DNA of 64,000 bases. Source: Alteribacillus sp041949975. GTDB taxonomy: Bacteria > Bacillota > Bacilli > Bacillales > Marinococcaceae. Where the stretch lies: contig NZ_JBHFQG010000018.1 in the NCBI RefSeq assembly GCF_041949975.1, forward strand, positions 15,342 through 79,341, written 5' to 3'. The position numbers were made by a program, and so were the translations under genes. This document shows positions 58,558 through 64,000 of the stretch, in pieces; position 1 is the first letter of the stretch, and the number at the start of each line of letters is the position of its first letter. The notes under the pieces are model-generated. The model had not been told where the DNA came from. It did not search any database and saw only the letters and a program-made list of their open reading frames with translations.

Positions 58558-58755
58558 TTACCAGTCATCATTTTTTTTCGGATCGCGGTAAGGCTCGAAT
58601 CCGTTTTCCCATCTTTCCTTTGTCCGCTTTTCGATTCGTTTCTCACATTCCTCACACATATACGTATGAATAGGACGGTTGCGAAGCTTTTTCGCAAGAG
58701 GGTTTTTATCGTCAAGGTCATTAATAGTGTCACATAGTACACATTTTACTTTCAT
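58558..58755 (-). CDS. ylaI: YlaI-family zinc-binding protein
   Basis: A 65-residue protein with CVLC (~5-8) and CEEC (~34-37), a four-Cys zinc site, and a strongly charged C-terminal part (EKRIEKRTKERWENG). Matches the YlaI/DUF2197 family of Bacillus, function unknown. It marks the return to conserved gene order after the inserted island. Confidence 0.85.
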   Translation of the reverse strand: MKVKCVLCDTINDLDDKNPLAKKLRNRPIHTYMCEECEKRIEKRTKERWENGFEPYRDPKKNDDW

Positions 58756-58986
58756 TTTAACTCACACTCCAATACAGCGAACAGAAAACTTTCCATAAAG
58801 ACATGATTTATTATAACATGGCCATACATAGGAAATATATAATTAACCCGCTAATATTAAGAAAGAATAAATTAGTGGAGGAAAAAAGGAATTATCCGGT
58901 TGTCTGTCGTAATATGTTAAGTAAAATGGGGATTTCTCCATTTTGGTTTTCAGTGTGTAAACCTGGATAAGACAGGAGGTCAGGAC

Positions 58987-59442
58987 ATGGCTAATAGGGT
59001 TGAAACCTATCTAACAGAAGAGTTATTAACTTTATTGCGTCAAGAAACGTATGTATCGATTGCTACGGTGGATCATGAATCAAAAGCTCCGAATGTAAAC
59101 GCCATCTCCTGGGTTTATGCCCCGGACGAACAAACGGTTCGTTTTTCAGTTGATAACCGTTCGAAAATCGTAGAAAACTTAAGAAATAATGATAATTTAG
59201 TTATTTCATTTATCGCTAATGGGACTACGTATGCTATTTCAGGAAAAGGTACTATATTAGAAGAAAAAATGGAAAATATTCCTATTAAATTAGCGTTGGT
59301 GGAATGTTCTGTTCATGAAGTGCGGGATGTTATGTTTTATGGAGCAAAAATGATTTCTCAGCCTAATTATGAAAAAACGTATGATGTAGAAGCTGCTGCG
59401 AAATTAGATAATCAAGTAATGAAGGAAATGAAAAGGGCTTAA
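58987..59442 (+). CDS. Pyridoxamine 5'-phosphate oxidase-like flavin-binding protein
   Basis: A 151-residue split-barrel protein. SIATVDHESKAPNVNAISWV (~26-45), then VRFSVDNRSKIVENLRNN and LVISFIANGTTYAISGKG, follow the fold of small FMN- or heme-binding PNPOx-like proteins. True PNPOx enzymes are longer, so pyridoxal synthesis is unlikely; flavin reductase or a redox role is possible. Ribosome site GACAGGAGG. It lies between ylaI and ylaK as a single gene. Confidence 0.78.
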   Translation: MANRVETYLTEELLTLLRQETYVSIATVDHESKAPNVNAISWVYAPDEQTVRFSVDNRSKIVENLRNNDNLVISFIANGTTYAISGKGTILEEKMENIPIKLALVECSVHEVRDVMFYGAKMISQPNYEKTYDVEAAAKLDNQVMKEMKRA

Positions 59443-59820
59443 ACCGGCTTTTAACCGGGCAGGTCCTTTTGTTTTTTTAAAACGGTTTAAAGAGAAAGTT
59501 AAAAGAATAAAATAATATAAAGATTTATTTCTTCTATATGGTTTTTGCCGTCAATTTTGTCCAAGTTAAAGCATAAGAAAGAATAAGTACAATTTTAAAA
59601 AGGTATGTAAGAAATGCTGCACTGATGTTTAGCTCCTATGTCCAGTCGTACCGGCCTAAACACTTCAAACCATAAAAGACACCCAATGTCTTTTTTGGAC
59701 ATTAAATTGGCAGGAACGCGAAGGACCTTTGCGCTATTCTTAGCATCCTCCGAAAGTAACTCTTTTTGAGTCCCCTAAAAAAGGGAAAAGAGGTTTATTA
59801 TCCAGTGGGGAGGAAATTCA
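59443..59820. other. Intergenic region before ylaK with hairpins
   Basis: About 380 bases. A weak terminator (AAAGG..CCGG / CCGG..CCTTT, ~59432-59476) follows the preceding gene. AAAAGACA/TGTCTTTT with a T-run at 59674-59694 is a clean terminator-like hairpin with no gene directly before it. GCGAAGG/CCTTTGC lies at ~59715-59735. Together they could form a regulated leader for ylaK, or mark a short RNA. No gene is seen. Confidence 0.45.
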
Positions 59821-61149
59821 TTGAAAAAAGTATATGTGATAGATACAAATGTGTTCTTGCAAGACCCCCGTGCCATGTTTCAATTTGAAGACAATGAGGT
59901 GGTTATTCCAGCAGTTGTTTTAGAAGAAATTGATTCTAAAAAAAGATATATGGATGAAATTGGAAAGAATGCCAGGCAATTTTCTAGAATGTTAGATCAG
60001 CTTCGTGACCAGGGAAAACTTCATGAAGGCATTCTATTAGAAAGCGGAGGTACCGTAAGAGTAGAGCTGAATCACCGTTCTCTTCAATATTTAAAAGAAA
60101 CCTTTATAGAAGTTACTAATGACAACCGGATTTTAGCCGTTGCGATGAATTTGCAATCCGAACTGCAGGCGACTGACCCGACAAAAAAAGTCATAATTGT
60201 CAGTAAGGATGCTTTAGTACGGGTGAAAGCCGACGCGCTCGGCATGATAGCTGAGGATTTTCTTAGCGACCGCGTCACACAATACGACAATATATACAAA
60301 GGAAAACTATACCATGAGGTCTCAAAAGAAATCCTTAATGAATTTTATGAAAAGCAGTCCTTACCTGTCAGCATGCTGGGAAAAGAGAGACTGTATCCTC
60401 ACCAATTTGTTGTTTTAAAAGATGCATTGGGCACACCTGCTTCAGCGGTGGCAAAAGCTGATGAAACAGGAAAGTTGGTCAAGCCCTTTGCAAAAGAGCC
60501 TGAGCACGTGTGGGGAATTAAACCACGAAACGTAGAACAAAAAATGGCACTTGAGCTTTTGTTAAGAGAAGATATCCCGCTTGTCACCTTGACGGGTAAA
60601 GCTGGTACTGGTAAAACACTTCTCTCTCTTGCGGCTGGTTTATTGCAAACAGAAGACATGGGTAAATATAATAAATTGCTCGTGGCCCGCCCGGTCGTAC
60701 CGATGGGAAAAGATATCGGCTATTTGCCTGGTGAAAAGGAAGAAAAGCTCCGCCCATGGATGCAGCCGGTATTTGATAATCTGGAGTATTTGTTTAACAC
60801 CAAAAAACCAGGCGAGCTTGATCAAATATTAGCTGGAATGGGATCTATTCAAGTAGAAGCATTAACGTATATTCGAGGAAGAAGTATCCCGGACCAATTT
60901 ATCATCATTGACGAAGCTCAAAATTTAACCAAACATGAAGTGAAAACCATTTTAACAAGGGTTGGAGAAGGCAGTAAAATTGTATTCATGGGAGACCCGG
61001 CTCAAATTGATCATCCTTACCTCGATGAATTAAGCAATGGTTTGGCTTATGTTGTAGAGATGTTTAAAGACCAATCGATGAGCGGTCATGTCAAGCTTGA
61101 AAAAGGGGAAAGATCAGGTTTAGCACAGCTTGCCGCAGATCTTTTATAA
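59821..61149 (+). CDS. ylaK: PhoH-family ATPase with PIN domain
   Basis: A 442-residue two-domain protein. N-terminal PIN ribonuclease domain (1-~140): DTNVFLQDP at ~8-16, with conserved acidic residues (EEID at ~40-43). C-terminal PhoH ATPase domain: Walker A TGKAGTGKTLL at ~259-269, Walker B FIIIDEAQN at ~360-368. PIN-PhoH proteins are RNA helicase/ribonucleases implicated in RNA decay and stress. Start TTG at 59821 behind GGGGAGGAAATTCA. Matches B. subtilis YlaK in length and location. Confidence 0.93.
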   Translation: MKKVYVIDTNVFLQDPRAMFQFEDNEVVIPAVVLEEIDSKKRYMDEIGKNARQFSRMLDQLRDQGKLHEGILLESGGTVRVELNHRSLQYLKETFIEVTNDNRILAVAMNLQSELQATDPTKKVIIVSKDALVRVKADALGMIAEDFLSDRVTQYDNIYKGKLYHEVSKEILNEFYEKQSLPVSMLGKERLYPHQFVVLKDALGTPASAVAKADETGKLVKPFAKEPEHVWGIKPRNVEQKMALELLLREDIPLVTLTGKAGTGKTLLSLAAGLLQTEDMGKYNKLLVARPVVPMGKDIGYLPGEKEEKLRPWMQPVFDNLEYLFNTKKPGELDQILAGMGSIQVEALTYIRGRSIPDQFIIIDEAQNLTKHEVKTILTRVGEGSKIVFMGDPAQIDHPYLDELSNGLAYVVEMFKDQSMSGHVKLEKGERSGLAQLAADLL

Positions 61150-61151
61150 AC

Positions 61152-61197
61152 AAAAAAGGAGCCTTCCCAAAAGCTAGTTAGGGAATGGCTCTTTTTA
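61152..61197 (+). terminator. ylaK terminator
   Basis: AAAAAGGAGCC-TTCCC pairs with GGGAA-TGGCTCTTTTT around AAAAGCTAGTTA. Confidence 0.8.
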
Positions 61198-61523
61198 ATG
61201 AGCTTTTGCGTGAGGCGGACCTCATCGTCAAGACACAAATTTTAAATTATTAAGGTGGGGTTTTAGTTTTAGGAAGAGAGGCTACCTAAAGGGAAAAGCA
61301 ATGAACTATCACCCTCACATTTTTTCCTTGTTCCATCCTGTTCCTTTCGCCCTTCACGGGACAGGTTCTCTCGTGTAAGGACCCTAGAAAAAGGATGGAC
61401 AAGATTACCGGCTATAAACAGAGGCAGGTGTTTGATAGCCTAATGATTGGTGGGGGATCATAGTTTTTTAGCGAAGACGGGAGGCAAAGAAGCCGCTGTC
61501 TCCCTTATTATGTAAAGTGAATT
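61198..61523. other. Intergenic region between ylaK and the ylaL-like gene
   Basis: About 325 bases with two small stems (TGAGG/CCTCA near 61212-61225; CCTGTTCC/GGGACAGG near 61337-61366) and no gene. Confidence 0.45.
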
Positions 61524-62033
61524 TCATACGATCCTGAAACCTTTCACATGAGTGATAGGGTTTTCTTTATTGCTGCCGTCTCCATAATAAACATGCACCG
61601 GTCCTGTTTCTTTCAGCGGCTTACCATTTTCGGAAAAGCCAATAACAAACTGATATGCTTCATCAAGGCTGGCAATATGTCCCGTTTCGTTTTCTCCATA
61701 GGTTTCTACTACCACTTTCGCTGCGTTTTCTGGAGGTTCCGCATTTTTTAAGAAGGATTCAAAAGGGATGCCGAATGTGCCCTTAATCAATTCTTCTTTT
61801 TTATTTCGAACTTGATTGGTCTGATTGCGTTTTGGCATTTGTGCTCCTTCGGTAATTTCTTTATCCCATTGCTTTGAAATATCTTTTTTATACTGCTCCA
61901 TTTCTTCTTCTTTTCTATTTTTTTCTCCCGACCACGAGGTGAGATCAATTTTGCGGTCATCAAATATCCAGACGGTCGGATCAATAGTAATCGTATGTTG
62001 AACGTTTCCATGAATCATAACGATAAAGTCCAC
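61524..62033 (-). CDS. Conserved protein at the ylaL position
   Basis: A 169-residue cytoplasmic protein. The GTG at 62033 behind GGAGGAGG is the best start (an in-frame ATG at 62051 overlaps that site). It opens with a beta-rich part (DFIVMIHGNVQHTITIDPTV then WIFDDRKIDL), has a long charged central helix (~45-85) and a C-terminal domain (KVVVETYGENETGHIASLDE). I do not recognise a characterised family. By position between ylaK and glsA it corresponds to B. subtilis ylaL, but I cannot confirm homology by eye. Function unknown. Confidence 0.6.
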   Translation of the reverse strand: MDFIVMIHGNVQHTITIDPTVWIFDDRKIDLTSWSGEKNRKEEEMEQYKKDISKQWDKEITEGAQMPKRNQTNQVRNKKEELIKGTFGIPFESFLKNAEPPENAAKVVVETYGENETGHIASLDEAYQFVIGFSENGKPLKETGPVHVYYGDGSNKENPITHVKGFRIV

Positions 62034-62202
62034 TTTTCTTTCCTCCTCCATATTTTCACGTCCATTTTATCCTAACATAATTTTGAGACGGTATGAGAAT
62101 AATGGAACTCGTTTACAATATGCAATAAAAGCAAGCACGTCTTTGGGTCCGGTTTAGTTACCTGAACAAAGACAGACATTCTAACAATAAAGGTGGTAAC
62201 CA

Positions 62203-63138
62203 ATGAATAGCCTTTTTATTGAAGAAAAAGAACTAGACGCATTAATGAAATCCATACAGCCATATGCGAAAAAAGGCAGTATGCCAGAATATATTCCAGA
62301 ACTGAATAAAATGGACCCGGATCTTTTTGGGTGTGCTATTTGTAACGAAGATAGTATGACAGCTGCTGGTGATGCAGATTATCTTTTTACCCTTCAAAGT
62401 GTTTCCAAAGTAATAAGTTTAGCACTTTCTTTAATGGACCAAGGAGAGGAAGTGGTATTTTCGAAAGTAGGGATGGAACCAACGGGTGATCCTTTTCATA
62501 CGATTCATGCTTTGGAAGAAGAAAAACCTTCCAAGCCGCTCAACCCCATGATTAATGCAGGGGCAATTGCTGTAACAAGTTTGATAGCAGGAAAGTCAGG
62601 AGAAGAAAAGATTGGAAGGCTGTTAACATTTATTCATGAATTGACGGGTAACCCTGCAATATCCATATGTGAAAAAACTGCAAGGTCAGAAAAAGAAAAT
62701 GCGGATTTAAACAGAGCATTAAGTTATTTTATGAAAAGTCATCAAGTAATTGATGGTGATATGGAATCCCTTCTCGACGTATATATTAAGCAGTGCTCTA
62801 TTCAGATGAACTGCAAGGACCTGGCCCGGATTGGAAGCATTATAGGTAAAAAAGGCCGGGACCCAAACAGCGGAAGAAATATCATTCCCCCTCGAATAGC
62901 AAGAATCGTAAAAACCTTTATGGTCACGTGCGGGATGTATAATGCATCTGGTGAATTTGCAATCAGGGCAGGAGTCCCGGCGAAAAGCGGCGTTTCAGGC
63001 GCGATGCTGGGAGCTTTGCCGGACGGAACGGGAATTGGTATTATCAGCCCTCCTCTTGATAAAAAAGGAAACAGTGCAGCTGGTCTAAAATTGTTAGAAA
63101 CTCTATCGCAAAAATATAAATGGAGTATTTTTACGTAA
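62203..63138 (+). CDS. glsA: Glutaminase A
   Basis: Hydrolyses glutamine to glutamate and ammonia. The 311-residue protein is of the serine-dependent beta-lactamase fold: catalytic S66-x-x-K69 in QSVSKV, NPMINAGAIAV (~110-120), SGEFAIRAGVPAKSGVSG near 248-265. Length is typical (~309). Ribosome site AAAGGTGG. Equivalent to B. subtilis ylaM (glsA2), next to ylaN. Glutamate can also serve as osmolyte. Confidence 0.95.
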   Translation: MNSLFIEEKELDALMKSIQPYAKKGSMPEYIPELNKMDPDLFGCAICNEDSMTAAGDADYLFTLQSVSKVISLALSLMDQGEEVVFSKVGMEPTGDPFHTIHALEEEKPSKPLNPMINAGAIAVTSLIAGKSGEEKIGRLLTFIHELTGNPAISICEKTARSEKENADLNRALSYFMKSHQVIDGDMESLLDVYIKQCSIQMNCKDLARIGSIIGKKGRDPNSGRNIIPPRIARIVKTFMVTCGMYNASGEFAIRAGVPAKSGVSGAMLGALPDGTGIGIISPPLDKKGNSAAGLKLLETLSQKYKWSIFT

Positions 63139-63228
63139 AAAATGATCAAAAAAATAAGTGTTATCTTGCATTTTTTTAACAAAGCGGATAAGATAGGGTC
63201 AGGGAGTTAACGAGTAGGAGGGATCACC

Positions 63229-63510
63229 TTGAGCGTAAAGGCGATGACTGAACATAGCGAGAAAGCATACGCTCTGCTTAAAGCCGACGCAGAAAAGATC
63301 CGGAAATTAATCGAAGTACAAATGGATAATCTCACCATGCCCCAATGTCCTCTTTATGAAGAGGTCTTGGATACACAAATGTTTGGGCTTTCCCGAGAGA
63401 TTGACTTTGCCATCCGTTTGAATTTAATTGACGAGGAAACAGGAAAACATATCCTCTCCGAGCTGGAACGGAAATTGGCAGCATTTCATGAAGCTACCGT
63501 TGGGAAATAA
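63229..63510 (+). CDS. ylaN: UPF0358 family protein YlaN
   Basis: A 93-residue, all-helical protein. Start TTG at 63229 behind GTAGGAGGGATCACC. The pattern KAYALLKADAEKIRKLIEVQ then LTMPQCPLYEEVLDTQMFGL matches the YlaN family, essential in B. subtilis unless iron is added and reported to act with Fur. In B. subtilis ftsW follows; here pycA follows directly. Confidence 0.93.
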   Translation: MSVKAMTEHSEKAYALLKADAEKIRKLIEVQMDNLTMPQCPLYEEVLDTQMFGLSREIDFAIRLNLIDEETGKHILSELERKLAAFHEATVGK

Positions 63511-63550
63511 AAAAGACCAGGCTATTCTGAGGAGTAGCTTGGTTTTTTTA
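63511..63550 (+). terminator. ylaN terminator
   Basis: ACCAGGCTA pairs with TAGCTTGGT around a 10-base loop, then seven T. Confidence 0.85.
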
Positions 63551-63711
63551 TTTTCACATATGCTGCTCTTATAAAAACATAGTAATTTTATGGGAAAAAG
63601 AAAGAATAGGGCGCATAACTTAACATGATCGAGAGATTTTTTAAAAAGTCTGAAAAAAGCACGGTATTGCCTTATATGTTTTATATTACGAATATTTTAC
63701 AATCTATTTTT

Positions 63712-63840
63712 TTGACAGATTCTTCAGACGTGTTATGATAAATTATATTTAGAATTGTCAGTCAACAAAATAAAGATAAATAAAATCCATTGAACTGGAG
63801 TTTGACTGAGTGGAGAGTAATTATACCAAGGAGGAATTGT
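63712..63840 (+). promoter_or_regulatory. pycA promoter and leader
   Basis: TTGACA (63712-63717) and TATGAT (63734-63739), 16 bp apart. The ~95-base leader contains CAGTCAA/TTGACTG (63759-63808), which can form a stem with a 36-base loop. It precedes the ribosome site CAAGGAGGAA. Confidence 0.6.
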
Positions 63841-64000
63841 ATGAATGGCATAGGCAATATAAAAAAAGTATTGGTAGCAAACCGTGGAGAAATAGCAATC
63901 CGTATTTTCCGGGCATGCACCGAATTACATATTCGAACCGTTGCGGTGTATTCCAAAGAAGACTCGAGTGCGTTTCACCGGTACAAAGCAGATGAAGCTT
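63841..64000 (+). CDS. pycA: Pyruvate carboxylase, N-terminal fragment (3' end outside window)
   Basis: Starts at 63841 behind CAAGGAGGAATTGT and runs off the window. The 53 visible residues include KKVLVANRGEIAIRIFRA, the start of a biotin carboxylase domain, followed by TVAVYSKEDSSAFHRYKADE. Biotin carboxylase subunits share this start; pyruvate carboxylase is chosen because pycA follows ylaN/ftsW in Bacillus. The enzyme replenishes oxaloacetate. Confidence 0.85.
   Translation, partial: MNGIGNIKKVLVANRGEIAIRIFRACTELHIRTVAVYSKEDSSAFHRYKADEA

Overview
The window looks like a chromosome segment of a low-to-mid GC Firmicute of the family Bacillaceae, probably a moderately halophilic or alkaliphilic soil or saline-lake type. 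The evidence is strong AGGAGG-type ribosome sites, frequent GTG/TTG starts, sporulation-linked families (YjcZ, YkyA, YlaF-YlaN), acidic secreted proteins, a betaine-type BCCT transporter, and gene order that follows Bacillus subtilis. I recognise three B. subtilis-like blocks. The first is ykuQ-ykuR-ykuT-ykuU-ykuV (8.8-15.1 kb). The second is ktrC-rnjA-rpoY-ykrA-def-ykyA-pdhABCD-SR1 (16-31.7 kb). The third is yktA-yktB-ykzI-yktC-ylaF-typA-ylaH followed, after a 20-kb insertion, by ylaI-ylaK-glsA-ylaN-pycA (32.8-64 kb).

Layout. 0-8.6 kb: accessory genes (MFS fragment, lipoprotein, isocitrate lyase, MarR/MFS pair with a clear operator, an endonuclease I without a signal peptide, an alpha-carbonic anhydrase lipoprotein, an RraA-like protein). 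8.7-12 kb: the acetyl branch of lysine/diaminopimelate synthesis, with a class III aminotransferase inside the cluster. 12-15 kb: YdjO, MscS channel, peroxiredoxin, thioredoxin-like protein. 15.2-16 kb: an amidase with an in-frame amber codon before its peptidoglycan-binding domain. 16-31 kb: potassium channel gating subunit, RNase J1 with RNAP epsilon, deformylase and the full pyruvate dehydrogenase operon, then BCCT transporter and polysaccharide deacetylase. 31.5-31.7 kb: the dual-function RNA SR1 with its 37-residue peptide SR1P, CcpN-type boxes and a cre-like site.

38.7-58.1 kb is an acyl-CoA catabolic island inserted between ylaH and ylaI. It contains an ACAD11/LvaC-like acyl-CoA dehydrogenase, two SDRs, three acyl-CoA ligases, a TetR regulator with two near-identical operators, 3-hydroxyacyl-CoA dehydrogenase, enoyl-CoA hydratase, hotdog thioesterase, an ACAD10/11-type (LvaA-like) kinase, a ComB-family phosphatase and a phosphotriesterase/lactonase-like protein. 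This combination resembles the kinase-dependent route for 4-hydroxy acids, possibly fed by gamma-lactones; that assignment is inference. The island is decaying. Four consecutive genes (fadE-like, crotonase, quinone oxidoreductase, carboxyltransferase) are broken. The lactonase-like protein has Gln in place of a metal-binding His. An IS110-family remnant plus a MITE-like repeat sit between the second TetR operator and the operon it probably controlled.

The intergenic DNA carries at least four dispersed repeat families: a stem-loop repeat placed directly behind terminators (four copies), a 51-52 bp degenerate tandem repeat (three loci), a 34-35 bp hairpin repeat (two copies) and a single 121-bp element with inverted ends.
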